Below, piece by piece: positions 26,693 through 36,570 of a DNA stretch of 64,000 bases. A program made the position numbers and the translations under genes. The stretch is taken from the NCBI GenBank assembly GCA_016195915.1, contig JACPYS010000042.1, positions 74,285-138,284 of the forward strand, in the 5' to 3' direction. The notes under the pieces were generated by a model that was not told where the DNA came from, made no database searches, and saw nothing but the letters and a program-made list of their open reading frames with translations. Every line of letters starts with the position of its first letter. Position 1 is the stretch's first letter. Origin of the DNA: Betaproteobacteria bacterium (GTDB taxonomy: Bacteria; Pseudomonadota; Gammaproteobacteria; Burkholderiales; SG8-39).

Positions 26693-27332
26693 CGGCAAGG
26701 TGGTGAAAAGCGGCGAGTCCGACCTCGTCATTTTGCGCGATATCGATCTCGCCGTCATGCCCGGCGAAGCGGTCGCCATCGTCGGCGCTTCGGGCTCGGG
26801 CAAGTCCACCCTGCTCGCGCTGCTGGCCGGACTGGACTTGCCGAGCACGGGCAGCGTGACGCTCGATGGTGAAGAACTGTTCGCGCTGGACGAAGATGCC
26901 CGCGCCGCGCTGCGCGGCAGGGCGCTGGGTTTCGTGTTCCAGTCTTTTCAGCTTCTGCCCTCGCTCGATGCGCTGGAGAACGCGATGCTGCCGCTCGAAC
27001 TCGCGGGACGGCGCGACGCCGAGAGCGCAGCAAAGCAGATGCTCGAGCGGGTCGGGCTGGGCGAGCGCCTGCATCATTATCCGAAGCATCTCTCGGGGGG
27101 CGAGCAGCAGCGCGTCGCTTTGGCGCGCGCCTTCGTGGTGGAACCGAGGGTACTGCTTGCCGACGAGCCGACGGGCAGCCTCGACGAGGCCTCGGGCGAG
27201 GCAGTCATCGCACTGATGTTCGAACTGAACCGCGAACGCGGCACTACGCTGGTGATGGTGACGCACGACGAGCATCTCGCTGCGCGCTGCGGGCGGATCA
27301 TCCGGCTCTCCGGCGGGAGGATCGTCGCGTGA
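26640..27332 (+). CDS. ybbA: ABC transporter ATPase, YbbA/LolD-like
   Basis: This protein of about 230 residues has Walker A GASGSGKST, signature LSGGEQQRVALARA, Walker B VLLADEPTGSLD and the late THD histidine, typical of the MacB/LolD exporter ATPase family. The ATG at 26640 is chosen because the frame upstream is only the antisense of tesA. Its stop overlaps the next start by the GTGA arrangement. With tesA divergent and a large FtsX-type permease downstream, this is the tesA-ybbA-ybbP locus. The permease is broken here, so the ATPase may lack a partner. Confidence 0.9.
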   Translation: MDARVSSKVKAVLAARGIGKVVKSGESDLVILRDIDLAVMPGEAVAIVGASGSGKSTLLALLAGLDLPSTGSVTLDGEELFALDEDARAALRGRALGFVFQSFQLLPSLDALENAMLPLELAGRRDAESAAKQMLERVGLGERLHHYPKHLSGGEQQRVALARAFVVEPRVLLADEPTGSLDEASGEAVIALMFELNRERGTTLVMVTHDEHLAARCGRIIRLSGGRIVA

Positions 27333-29709
27333 GCTCGGTGTTGCGCCTTTCATGGCGCATGCTCGGGCGCGACTGGCGCACCGGCGAGTTGCGCGTGCTG
27401 GCGCTGGCGCTGGTGGTCGCCGTGGCGAGCGTCACCAGCGTGGGCTTCGTCGCCGATCGGATCTGGAACGCGATGGTGCGCGACGCGCACCCGCGAGCCA
27501 GCTTGCGGGAGTCAAGGCGGTTACCGAGACCTATCCGTTGCGGGGCCGGTTGCGCAGCGCGCCCGGGCTCAATCAGTCCGATGCGCCCGCGCCGCACGGC
27601 CCGGCGCGCGGCACCGTGTGGCTCGATGAGCGGCTCACTTCCGCGCTCGGAGTGAAACCCGGCGGGCGCGTGAAGCTCGGCAACGCCGAATTCCCGGTCG
27701 CGGCGGTGCTCACGCTCGAACCGGACCGGGGCGCGAACTTCTTCAATATCGCACCGCGGCTCATGATGAACAAGGACGACCTGCCCGCCACCGGACTGGT
27801 GCAGACCGGCAGCCGCGTCTACTACCAGTTGCTCGCTGCCGGGGAGCGCAAGGACGTGGACGAGTTCTCGGCCTGGGCGAGGGAGCGTCTCGGCCGCGGC
27901 CAGCGGTTGGAGAGCCTCGAAAACGCGCGGCCCGAGGTGAGGAACACCATCGATCGCGCGCAGAGTTTTCTCGGGCTGACCGCGCTGCTTGCCGCCGTGC
28001 TTGCCGGGGTTGCGATCGCGCTCGGCACGCGCCGCTTCGTGGAGCGCCACCTGGACGGCTGTGCCGTGATGCGCTGCCTCGGCGTGAGTCAGTCCCGCCT
28101 GCTCGCGCTGTATGCCTCGGAATTCCTGATGCTCGGGCTCGCCGCCTGCGCCGCGGGCTGTGTGACCGGCTATGCGGCGCACGCCTTGATCGCGCAATGG
28201 ATCGCACAATTGCTGCAGGCGCAGTTGCCCGCCGCGACCGCGCTACCCGCACTGCAGGGATTTCTCGTCGGGCTGGTGCTGCTGCTCGGATTCGCCCTGC
28301 CGCCGCTCATCCAGCTGAAGAACGTTCCCGCGGTGCGTGTCATGCGCCGCGAATCCGGCGCGCCGCGCGGCGGCGCGATCGCCGCGTACGCCGCCGGCTT
28401 CGCCTCGCTCGCGGCGCTGCTGCTGTGGCAGGCGGGCGACGTGAAGCTCGGCGCAATCGTGGTGGCGGGCTTTGCCGCTGCCATCGTGGTGTTCGTCGCG
28501 GCCGCATGGCTCGCGCTGCGCGTGGCGGCATCCGGGGCGCTCGCGCGCTCGATCGGCGCGCGCAGCATGGCGCTGCGGCTGGGTCTCGCGAGCCTGCGAC
28601 GCCATTCGCGCAGCAACGCCATCCAGGTGGCGAGCCTCGCGCTTGGACTCACCGCGATCCTGCTGCTCTCGATCACTCGCGCGGACCTCATCGGCGCCTG
28701 GCGCCGCGCGGCGCCGCCGGACGCGCCCAACCGCTTCATGCTCAACATCCAGCCCGACCAGCTTGCACCGTTGAAGGAGTTCTTCGCGTCGAACGCGATC
28801 CCGATGCCGGACCTGTATCCGATGATTCGCGGGCGCCTCGCCGAGGTGAACGGCAAACCCGTGAGCGACCGGGATTTCACCGACGAGCGCGCGCGGCGGC
28901 TGATCGAGCGCGAGTTCAACCTCTCTTTTTCTGCCGAGTCTCCGGCGCACAACCGCGTGGTCTCGGGCCGCTGGTTCGATGCGCGGGCTGGTGGCAGGGA
29001 CGAGGTCTCGATGGAAGAGGGGCTCGGCAAAACGCTCGGCCTCAAGCTCGGCGACACCGTGCGTTTCAATATTGCGGGCGAGCCGTACGTGGCGCGCATC
29101 ACGTCGCTGCGTGCCCTCAAGTGGGATTCGATGAAGGTCAATTTCTTCTTCATCGGCGAGCCCGCGGCGCTCGAGCGCCATCCCACCAGCTGGATCACCA
29201 GCTTTCGCGTTGCGCCCGAGCACGAGCCGCTCATCAACCAGCTCGCCGCGCGTTTTCCCAACCTCACCATTGTGGACATCGGTGCGGCGCTCAAGCAGCT
29301 CCAGACAGTGCTCGATCAGGTGATCCTCGCGGTGCAGTTCGTATTCCTGTTCGCGCTCGCTGCCGGGTTGCTGGTGCTGTATTCTGCGCTGGTCGCTACA
29401 GAAGACGAACGCCGTCGGGAGACGGCGGTGATGCGCGCATTCGGAGCTTCGTCTGCGCAGGTGGTCGCTGCGCAGCGCACCGAGTTCGCGGCGATGGGGC
29501 TGGTCGCGGGCCTGCTTGCCACCGGGGGCGCGCTCGCCATCAGCGCAGTCCTTGCGCGCCGGGTATTCGATCTCGAGCTGCCCTCGAACGGCTGGCTGTG
29601 GCTCGCGGGGCCGCTCGCGGGCCTGGTGCTGCTTTCGGTCAACGCGTGGCTTTCCTCGCGCAAGGTGCTGAAGGTTTCGCCCGCGCTCACCCTGCGCGAC
29701 ACCGGTTGA
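27329..29709 (+). pseudogene. FtsX-like ABC permease (YbbP-type) with internal deletion and frameshift
   Basis: The first 54 or so residues are in the frame of GTG 27329 (SWRMLGRDWRTGELRVLALALVVAVASV, then ADRIWNAMVRDAH). The rest is in another frame from about 27490 (QLAGVKAVTETYPLRGRL onward) to the stop at 29709. In YbbP relatives some 50-60 residues lie between these two points; here they are absent and the frame changes, so a deletion that is not a multiple of three is the simplest reading. The remaining protein is normal: two FtsX permease modules, GCAVMRCLG and MRAFGASSAQV, and a large periplasmic segment with VSMEEGLGKTLGLKLGD. Confidence 0.82.
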
Positions 29710-29710
29710 A

Positions 29711-30109
29711 ATGGCGCAACCGACCCCGGAAACCACGCCCTACGAGCTGCTCGGCGGCGCGGATGCGCTCGGCAGGATCATCGAGCGTTTCTACGCGTTG
29801 ATGGATTCGGAGCCGAAATTCGCCCGCATCCGCGAGCTCCATCCGGCAGACCTTGCGGTGTCGGCCGAAAAGCTGACCAGCTTTCTCTCGGGCTGGCTCG
29901 GCGGACCGAACCTGTACATGGAAAAGTTCGGCCATCCGATGCTGCGCGCGCGCCATCTGCCGTTCCCGATCGGCGTCGCAGAGCGCGACGCCTGGCTCGC
30001 CTGCATGCGGCGCGCGCTCGAGGATGGCGGCGTGGAGCCCGACTTGCGCGACTGGCTGATGCAGCAGCTGCAGGGGACTGCCGACTGGGTGCGCAACCGC
30101 CCGGAGTAA
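29711..30109 (+). CDS. group II truncated haemoglobin
   Basis: This 132-residue oxygen-binding haem protein of the trHbO type has the family phrase GHPMLRARHLPFPIG with proximal histidine H82, distal-side tyrosine Y28 (RFYALM), and a tryptophan (W95) in the position conserved in group II. It probably handles oxygen, nitric oxide or peroxide in the cytoplasm. It starts one base after the permease stop, so it belongs to the same transcript, and rmuC begins 17 bases after it. Confidence 0.93.
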   Translation: MAQPTPETTPYELLGGADALGRIIERFYALMDSEPKFARIRELHPADLAVSAEKLTSFLSGWLGGPNLYMEKFGHPMLRARHLPFPIGVAERDAWLACMRRALEDGGVEPDLRDWLMQQLQGTADWVRNRPE

Positions 30110-30126
30110 GCCGCTAGAATGCGCCA

Positions 30127-31344
30127 ATGACCGAGGCGCTCGTCGTTCTCACGCTGGTGGTGGCCGGGGCCTCGCTCGCGCTGCTGATTGTATTGCTCTC
30201 GCGCGAGAAGAACCTGCGCGGCGAAGCGGAACTGGCGGCGCGCGCCATGCGCGAGGAACTCTCGTCGAGCGTGGACCGCATGAACCAGAGCATGGTGGCG
30301 CAGATGACCTCGATCGCCACGGTTCAGAACGGACAGATCGATGGCTTTTCGCGCCAGCTGGTCGAGTTGAGCGGCTCGAACGAACGGCGCTTCGATGCGC
30401 TCCGCCTCACGGTCGAACAGCAACTGGCGAAAATCCAGCTCGACAACGCCTCGAAGCTCGAGCTGATCCGCGCGACGGTGGACGAAAAGCTGCACGCCAC
30501 CCTCGAGCAGCGCCTTTCGGCCTCGTTCCAGCAGGTGTCGGAGCGCCTCGAGCAGGTACACAAGGGCCTGGGCGAGATGCACACGCTTGCGGCTGGCGTG
30601 GGAGACCTCAAGCGCGTTCTCACCAACGTGAAGACCCGCGGCACCTGGGGCGAGGTGCAGCTCGGCGCGCTGCTCGAGCAGGTGATGACGCCCGCCCAGT
30701 ACGAAAAGAACGTCGCCACGCGGCCGGGCTCGAAGGATCGGGTCGAGTTCGCCCTGCGCCTGCCGGGGCCGGAGAGCGGCCCGGTGTGGCTGCCGATCGA
30801 CGCGAAATTCCCGCTCGAGGATTTCCAGCGCCTGCAGGAGGCACAGGACGCGGCCAATCCGGAAGGCGTGGAGGCCGCCTCGAAAGCACTCGAGATGCGC
30901 ATCCGGCTGGAGGCGAAGACCATCCGGGAGAAATATATCGAGCCGCCCGCGACCACCGATTTCGCGCTGCTCTACCTGCCGGTGGAGAGCCTGTACGCCG
31001 AAGCGCTGCGCCGGCCCGGGCTGTTCGACCTGCTGCAGCGAGAGTTCCGCGTCACGCTCGCCGGGCCGACCACGCTCACCGCGATCTTGAACAGCCTGCA
31101 GATGGGGTTCAGGACGCTGGCGATCGAGAAGCGCTCGAGCGAGGTCTGGGCGCTGCTCGGTGCGGTGAAAAACGAATTCGGCCGCTTCGGCGAAGTCCTC
31201 GCCAATACGAAGCGCCAGCTGCAGAGCGTCGCCAATTCGATCGACGCTGCCGAGACGCGCACGCGCCAGATCGAGCGCAAGCTCAAGGACGTCGAGGCGC
31301 TACCTGGCGCAGAGGGAACGAAGCTGCTCGAAGAGCGAGACTAG
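30127..31344 (+). CDS. rmuC: DNA recombination protein RmuC
   Basis: This 405-residue protein has an N-terminal hydrophobic segment (about 5-22), then a long coiled coil (residues 40-160). The conserved RmuC nuclease-like domain follows: TRGTWGEVQLGALLEQVM, PVWLPIDAKFPLEDFQRL, LLYLPVESLYAEAL and FRTLAIEKRSSEVW. RmuC limits inversion and recombination at repeats and is sometimes linked to defence. Its length is normal. The 89 bases after it contain one copy of a dispersed short repeat (31388-31404). Confidence 0.93.
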   Translation: MTEALVVLTLVVAGASLALLIVLLSREKNLRGEAELAARAMREELSSSVDRMNQSMVAQMTSIATVQNGQIDGFSRQLVELSGSNERRFDALRLTVEQQLAKIQLDNASKLELIRATVDEKLHATLEQRLSASFQQVSERLEQVHKGLGEMHTLAAGVGDLKRVLTNVKTRGTWGEVQLGALLEQVMTPAQYEKNVATRPGSKDRVEFALRLPGPESGPVWLPIDAKFPLEDFQRLQEAQDAANPEGVEAASKALEMRIRLEAKTIREKYIEPPATTDFALLYLPVESLYAEALRRPGLFDLLQREFRVTLAGPTTLTAILNSLQMGFRTLAIEKRSSEVWALLGAVKNEFGRFGEVLANTKRQLQSVANSIDAAETRTRQIERKLKDVEALPGAEGTKLLEERD

Positions 31345-31387
31345 AGCCTCAAGATTGGAGCTCGATCCAGCCCTCACGAGGCAGGCA

Positions 31388-31404
31388 CGGGCAACATTCG
31401 TCAT
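31388..31404 (+). repeat. dispersed short repeat, partial copy D
   Basis: CGGGCAACATTCGTCAT matches copy C at 56591-56607 in 16 of 17 bases, and matches the core of copies A and B. It lies in the intergenic gap after rmuC. Confidence 0.45.
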
Positions 31405-31433
31405 ACTACGCACTTCATCGATCGGGAGGAACC

Positions 31434-32282
31434 ATGAAAACGTCACGTGTTACGGGTGGCTTGTTGTCGCTTGCTTTCGCCGCATCGGTTGTCACCGGAG
31501 CTTCCGCTCAGGCGCAGGGCGGACCGGCCGCCACGGGGAAAACCGAACTCCTCTGGCTCGGGCAGGCGAGTTTCCGCATCAAGTCGCCGGGCGGCAAGGT
31601 GATCGTGGTCGATCCGTGGCTCACCAACGGGCCCAAAGCGCCAGCCGCATACAAGAGCGACCTGAACGCCTTGGGCAAGGTGGACCTGTTGTTGGTGACG
31701 CATGCTCACGTGGATCATATTGGCGACGCGCCCGCGATCGCCAAGCTGAACAATACGGTTCTGTACGGTCCCGCCGACATGATCACGCCGCTGGTTACCC
31801 TGGGCGTCCTTCCGGCCAACCTCACGCATCGTTTCAACAAGTCCGGCCACGTCACGCCCTTGCCGGGGATCAAGGTGACGGCAGTCAAGGCGGAGCACTC
31901 GTCGCTTCTCGTCTGGAACAATCCGGCGACCGGGAAGAATGAAGCGCATCCTGCCGGGGAAGCCATGGGCTACATCATCCAGATGGAGAACGGCTTCAAG
32001 ATCTGGCACATGGGCGACACGGGCCTGTTTCCCGACATGCAGTTCATCAGCGAACATTACAAGCCGGATCTCGTGCTCATTCCGATCGGGGGCAACTTCA
32101 CGATGGACCACGATGACGCCGCGTTCGCGGCGCGTACCTGGATCAAGCCGAAGAACATCATCCCGATCCATTACGGCGCGAACCCGATCACCAAGGGCAC
32201 GCTGGCGGGCTTCCAGGCTGCCATGCAAGGCAGCCCGATCAAGGTCTTTCCGATGACCGAAGGCCAGACGATCGAGTTCTAG
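31434..32282 (+). CDS. exported metal-dependent hydrolase, MBL fold (UPF0173-like)
   Basis: This 282-residue protein has a signal peptide (MKTSRVTGGLLSLAFAASVVTGASA). A UlaG/UPF0173-type MBL domain follows: LLWLGQASFRIKSPGGKVIVVDPWL, metal motif THAHVDHIGD near 84-93, MGDTGLF aspartate, and IPIGGNFTMDHDDA. The ATG at 31434 has GGGAGG 5-10 bases upstream. Most relatives are cytosolic, so the signal peptide is notable. It is followed 50 bases later by the haem-c protein gene and may act with it on a periplasmic substrate, which is unknown. Confidence 0.88.
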   Translation: MKTSRVTGGLLSLAFAASVVTGASAQAQGGPAATGKTELLWLGQASFRIKSPGGKVIVVDPWLTNGPKAPAAYKSDLNALGKVDLLLVTHAHVDHIGDAPAIAKLNNTVLYGPADMITPLVTLGVLPANLTHRFNKSGHVTPLPGIKVTAVKAEHSSLLVWNNPATGKNEAHPAGEAMGYIIQMENGFKIWHMGDTGLFPDMQFISEHYKPDLVLIPIGGNFTMDHDDAAFAARTWIKPKNIIPIHYGANPITKGTLAGFQAAMQGSPIKVFPMTEGQTIEF

Positions 32283-32332
32283 CCTGGGTTCGCTGCGGGC
32301 CGGTCGCACGCCGTATCCACACGGAGGGTTTC

Positions 32333-34489
32333 ATGAAGACTGGAACTGCGTTGCAGTTGAGCATGGCGGGGATCGCAATTGCGGCGTCGCTGGTATTTGT
32401 GCCAGCGGCAGTCTCTGCCCCCAAAGGCCGCGCCGCGGCGATCGATATGGGCAGCACCGATATCGCCGGCGTCGTCGCCGGTCCGAAAGGACCGGAAGCG
32501 GGCGTCTGGGTGATCGCGGAAACCACCGATCTGCCCACGAAATTCGCGAGAATCGTCGTGACCGACGACCGGGGCCGCTATCTCATCCCCGGCCTGCCGA
32601 CGGCGAACTACCGCGTCTGGGTGCGCGGCTACGGGCTCGTGGACTCGCCCAGGCTGCATGCGAAACCGGGGCAGACGCTCAATCACGCGGCGGTGCCGGC
32701 TCCGAGCGCTGCGGCAGCGGCGCACTATTATCCTGCGATCTACTGGTACGCGATGATGAGGATCCCGCCGGCGAGTGAGTTCGGCGGCAAGGGCAATATT
32801 CCGGAAAAACTCACCCAGACCGATTGGCTGAAGCAGATGAAAAACATCGGCTGCATCGGCTGCCACCAGCTCGGCCAGGAATCGACGCGCACGGTCCCGG
32901 CGCAGTTCGGTTCGTTCGCTTCGGGCCGGGATGCCTGGCTGCGCCGCATTCAGTCCGGCCAGTCCGGAGAACAGATGACCATCCAGCTCGCCGGAAATTT
33001 CGGCGGCGCGCCGTTCAAGTACCTGGGCGACTGGACTGAGCGCATCGCCAATGGCGAGCTGCCCAAGGCCAGGCCGCCGCGTCCGCAGGGCGTAGAGCGC
33101 AATATCGTCGTCACCTCGTGGGAATGGCACACCGACAGGCAGTATCTGCACGACCTGATCGCATCGGATCGTCGCGATCCGACGGTCAATGCCCACGGCC
33201 CGCTCTACGGCTCACCCGAATACTCGACCGACGTGATGCCGATTCTCGACCCCGGAACGAACACCGTGACGACGTTCAGGATGCCGGTGCAGAATCCGAA
33301 CATGCCGGAGTCGCTCGGGCCCGGCCACGCCGCGAGCGTCAAGCCGCTGCAACCATCGGCCTATTGGGGCGAGGAAAAGCTCTGGGACACGAGGGCCAAC
33401 AGCCACAACGCCATGTTCGACCGGAAGGGCAGGGTCTGGATGGCAGCTACGGTGCGCGGCACGGACAACCCGTCATTCTGCAAGAAAGGCTCGGACCATC
33501 CGTCGGCCAGGGTGTTCCCGATCGATCGATCGACGCGTCAGGTGGCGATGCTCGATCCCAAGACGATGACGTACACCTTTATCGACACCTGCTTCGGAAC
33601 CCATCATCCGCAGTTCGGCTACGACGCCAACGACACGCTGTGGTTGAGCGGCACCGGCCCGGTGGCGGGATGGGTCAATACCAGGATGTTCGACGAGACG
33701 GGCGACGCGGCGAAGGCGCAGGGCTGGTCGCCGTTCGTCCTCGATACCAACGGCAACGGCAAGCGCGACGACTATGTCGAGCCCAACCAGCCGGTCGATC
33801 CGGCGAAGGACAAGCGGATCATGCCCGGATCCGGGCCCTATGCCGTGATGCCCAGCCCGGTGGACGGCTCGATCTGGTACACCACGGGCGTGTTCGGCGG
33901 CACACCGTCGGTCCTGCGTTTTGTGCCGGAAACGGGACTGTCGGAAATCTACTATGTGCCGGCGCCCGGTTTCGGCATTCGCGGCGGCGACATCGACAAG
34001 AACGGCGTCGTCTGGGCTTCGCTCTCGAGCGGTCACCTCGCGAGCTTCGACCGGCGCAAGTGCAAAGGCCCGCTCAACGGGCCGAAGGCCACCGGCGAGC
34101 ATTGCCCCGAGGGCTGGTCGTTCCACCAGTACCCTGGCCCGGGCTTCGAGGGCTTGGGCAAGAACAGCGCCGAGTCGAGCTACTACACCTGGGTCGATCA
34201 GCACAACACTTTCGGGCTCGGCGAAAACATTCCGATGTCCACCGCCAACCTCAACGACGGATTCGTTGCACTGAAGGACGGCAGGATGATCACGATCCGC
34301 ATCCCGTACCCGATGGGTTTCTACGCCAAAGGCTTCGACGGGCGCATCGATGATCCGAACGCCGGCTGGAAAGGCCGCGGCTTGTGGAGCACGAATGGCG
34401 ATCGCACGCCGTGGCTGATGGAAGGCGGCAAGGGCAGCAAGCCGCGCGCCGTGCATATCCAGCTGCGCCCCGATCCGCTGGCGCGGTAA
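32333..34489 (+). CDS. exported mono-haem c protein with carboxypeptidase-regulatory-like domain
   Basis: This 718-residue secreted protein has a signal peptide to about residue 28 (VSA-PKG). A carboxypeptidase-regulatory-like beta-sandwich follows (about 42-105, TDDRGRYLIPGLPTANYRVWVRGY). One haem-c motif, CIGCH, is at 174-178 (NIGCIGCHQLGQ). The rest is a beta-propeller-like region with repeated phrases (FDRKGRVWMAA, YDANDTLWLSG, DKNGVVWASL) resembling streptogramin-lyase or NHL propellers. It probably acts as a periplasmic oxidoreductase or electron carrier for an unknown substrate. It follows the exported MBL hydrolase, and an MFS transporter comes next. Confidence 0.82.
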   Translation: MKTGTALQLSMAGIAIAASLVFVPAAVSAPKGRAAAIDMGSTDIAGVVAGPKGPEAGVWVIAETTDLPTKFARIVVTDDRGRYLIPGLPTANYRVWVRGYGLVDSPRLHAKPGQTLNHAAVPAPSAAAAAHYYPAIYWYAMMRIPPASEFGGKGNIPEKLTQTDWLKQMKNIGCIGCHQLGQESTRTVPAQFGSFASGRDAWLRRIQSGQSGEQMTIQLAGNFGGAPFKYLGDWTERIANGELPKARPPRPQGVERNIVVTSWEWHTDRQYLHDLIASDRRDPTVNAHGPLYGSPEYSTDVMPILDPGTNTVTTFRMPVQNPNMPESLGPGHAASVKPLQPSAYWGEEKLWDTRANSHNAMFDRKGRVWMAATVRGTDNPSFCKKGSDHPSARVFPIDRSTRQVAMLDPKTMTYTFIDTCFGTHHPQFGYDANDTLWLSGTGPVAGWVNTRMFDETGDAAKAQGWSPFVLDTNGNGKRDDYVEPNQPVDPAKDKRIMPGSGPYAVMPSPVDGSIWYTTGVFGGTPSVLRFVPETGLSEIYYVPAPGFGIRGGDIDKNGVVWASLSSGHLASFDRRKCKGPLNGPKATGEHCPEGWSFHQYPGPGFEGLGKNSAESSYYTWVDQHNTFGLGENIPMSTANLNDGFVALKDGRMITIRIPYPMGFYAKGFDGRIDDPNAGWKGRGLWSTNGDRTPWLMEGGKGSKPRAVHIQLRPDPLAR

Positions 34490-34506
34490 GCGTCCCGTGG
34501 ATCCCG

Positions 34507-35664
34507 GTGAATCCGCTTTTCCTGCTCATCCTTCTCACCGCGATCAACCACCTGGCGTTCGTCGGTGTGAGGTTGACGGTCACGCTGTATGCCGTGCGCC
34601 TCGAAGCGTCACCGGCCGTCATCGGCGTTCTCATGGCGCTGTTCGCGGTCGTGGGGGCCGTGACGTCGGTCGGCGTCGGACGGTGGATCGATCGCACCGG
34701 GCCGCGCAAGCCGATGCTTCTGTCCACGCTGCTGGTGGTGGCGGGCACCGGGCTCGCTTTCCTGTGGCGCGATCTGGCCGCGCTGTTCATCGTGAGCGCG
34801 GTGGTCGGCACCTTCTACAACGTGTTCTTCATCGCGCAGCAGCGGCTGGTAGGAGAGTACGGCCGCCCCGAGGACCGCGTCGCGAACTTCAGCCGCGTGG
34901 GGCTGGGTTTTGCAGCGGCAAGCTTCGCGGGACCGCTGATTGCCGGTTTCGCCATCGATGCATTCGGGCACTCCGTGGCGTTCGCGCTGCTCGCGCTGCT
35001 GCCGCTCGTACCGTTCACGGTGATCTGGCTCAACCAGCGCGCGTTTCCGGACGCCAGGCAAGGCCATTCCAGACAGGCCGGTGGGAAGACCGGCGGCGTG
35101 CTGCAACTGCTGCGCGGGAAAGACCTGCGCCGTATCTACGCGGTGTCGGCGCTCTCGGCGTCGATCTGGAATATCTTCATGTTTCTCGTCCCGATCTACG
35201 GCGCGCAGATCGGACTTTCCGCATCGACGATCGGGGTGATCATCGGCAGCTTCTCCTTCGGTACGATCGTGGTAAGAGTGTCGGTGCCGCTGCTCACACG
35301 CCGCTTTACACCCTGGCAACTGCTGATCATCGCGCTCGTATTTTCCAGCGCCGGCTTCATCGGCTTCCCCGCGGTGACCGGGGCGCCGATGCTGATCCTG
35401 TTTTCGTTCCTGTCAGGCCTCGGCCTGGGCCTGTCGGGACCGTTGTCCCTGTCGCTGCTGCATGACGCGTCACCGCCGGATCGCATCGGCGAAGTGGTCG
35501 GGCTGCGCGTCATGCTGATGAACGGCAGCCAGACCGCGGTTCCGCTGTTTGCGGGCGCCATTGGAACCGCACTCGGCGTGGCGCCTTTGTTCTGGCTGCT
35601 GGCCGCGTCGCTGCTTGCTGGCAGCTACGCGGTCCGCCGCCAGTGGCGTCGCGGGAAAGGGTAG
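34507..35664 (+). CDS. MFS transporter
   Basis: This protein of about 385 residues has twelve hydrophobic segments and a major-facilitator signature between helices 2 and 3 (GRWIDRTGPRKPM). The GTG at 34507 is inferred as start because the first helix begins at once (NPLFLLILLTAINHLAFVG); the frame upstream overlaps the preceding gene. It begins 17 bases after the haem-c protein stop, so the MBL hydrolase, haem-c protein and this carrier form one unit. The substrate is unknown; the sequence looks like a drug/sugar-phosphate-type exporter or uptake carrier. Confidence 0.85.
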   Translation: MNPLFLLILLTAINHLAFVGVRLTVTLYAVRLEASPAVIGVLMALFAVVGAVTSVGVGRWIDRTGPRKPMLLSTLLVVAGTGLAFLWRDLAALFIVSAVVGTFYNVFFIAQQRLVGEYGRPEDRVANFSRVGLGFAAASFAGPLIAGFAIDAFGHSVAFALLALLPLVPFTVIWLNQRAFPDARQGHSRQAGGKTGGVLQLLRGKDLRRIYAVSALSASIWNIFMFLVPIYGAQIGLSASTIGVIIGSFSFGTIVVRVSVPLLTRRFTPWQLLIIALVFSSAGFIGFPAVTGAPMLILFSFLSGLGLGLSGPLSLSLLHDASPPDRIGEVVGLRVMLMNGSQTAVPLFAGAIGTALGVAPLFWLLAASLLAGSYAVRRQWRRGKG

Positions 35665-35781
35665 TGCAGGCCTGTCGTTTCAAAGTTTAGTCCCGGGACG
35701 CGCAAAGCGGTGGCGGGCGGACGGCGGATCGCGCAGGTACCCTACAAGTGATGCAGATGCTCCAGGGCGTCCGAGTCGAAC

Positions 35782-36558
35782 TCAGCTGCCGCCGAACCAG
35801 TTGTACCCCTGGTCTTCCCAGTAGCCCCCGGGGTAGGTGTTGGTGACGAAAATCACCTGGATGTGCTTCGGATTCTTGTAGCCGAGCTTGGTCGGCATGC
35901 GCAGCTTCATCGGGAAGCCGTAGCGCGGCGGCAGAGGCTGGCCGTCGTAGCTGAGGGTCAGCAGCGTTTGCGGGTGCAGCGCAGTGGGCATGTCGATGCT
36001 GGTGTAATAGTCGTCGCTGCATTTGAAGCCGACGTACCTGGCGCTCGTGTCGGCGCCGATGCGGGAAAGGAAGTTTGAGAAGGGCACGCCGCCCCATTTG
36101 CCGATGGCGCTCCAGCCCTCGACGCAGATGTGGCGCGTGACCTGGTCGGTTTGCGGCAGCGCCTGCAGTTCGGGGAGCGTCCAGGCGTGCTTGTCGGCCA
36201 CCATGCCGGTGACCTCGAGACGGAAGCTGTCCGCATCGACCTGCCGTATCTCGTCCTCGCCGTAGTAGGCGTTGAACGGGAACGGCCGCGTGATCATCGA
36301 CTCGGGATAAGTCGGCGCCAGTTGCCTGGGGTCGAACAGCCAGCCCTGCACCGTGTCATTGAAGCGCGAGACCGCCATCAAGGCATGCTCGGCACTTTCC
36401 TCGTCGACGATCGCGCAGCCGGAGAGCAGCGACAGGCCGCCTAGCGTGAGCGAGCGCTGCAGGAACAGACGACGGGATGGCTGCTCGATGCGGCGCAGCG
36501 CTTCCTTCACCACGGCGTCGCCGTCAATCGCGAGCCGTCGGGGGGATGTCTTGATCAT
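35782..36558 (-). CDS. molybdopterin-dependent oxidoreductase, sulfite-oxidase/MsrP-like
   Basis: This 258-residue protein has a single Moco-binding domain. The molybdenum-ligand cysteine is C145 in RHICVEGWSAIG, and the SDDYYTSIDM and YGFPMKLRMPTKLGYK segments match the family. Its N-terminus has a twin-arginine pair (SRRLFLQRS, R29-R30) and a lipobox-like LLSGC (C48), suggesting Tat export and lipid anchoring. The ATG at 36558 is chosen because GAGGAG lies 8 bases upstream. It follows a cytochrome b gene by 12 bases, like MsrPQ or YedYZ pairs, so it probably takes electrons from that membrane subunit. Confidence 0.88.
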   Translation of the reverse strand: MIKTSPRRLAIDGDAVVKEALRRIEQPSRRLFLQRSLTLGGLSLLSGCAIVDEESAEHALMAVSRFNDTVQGWLFDPRQLAPTYPESMITRPFPFNAYYGEDEIRQVDADSFRLEVTGMVADKHAWTLPELQALPQTDQVTRHICVEGWSAIGKWGGVPFSNFLSRIGADTSARYVGFKCSDDYYTSIDMPTALHPQTLLTLSYDGQPLPPRYGFPMKLRMPTKLGYKNPKHIQVIFVTNTYPGGYWEDQGYNWFGGS

Positions 36559-36570
36559 TGGAGTCACTCC

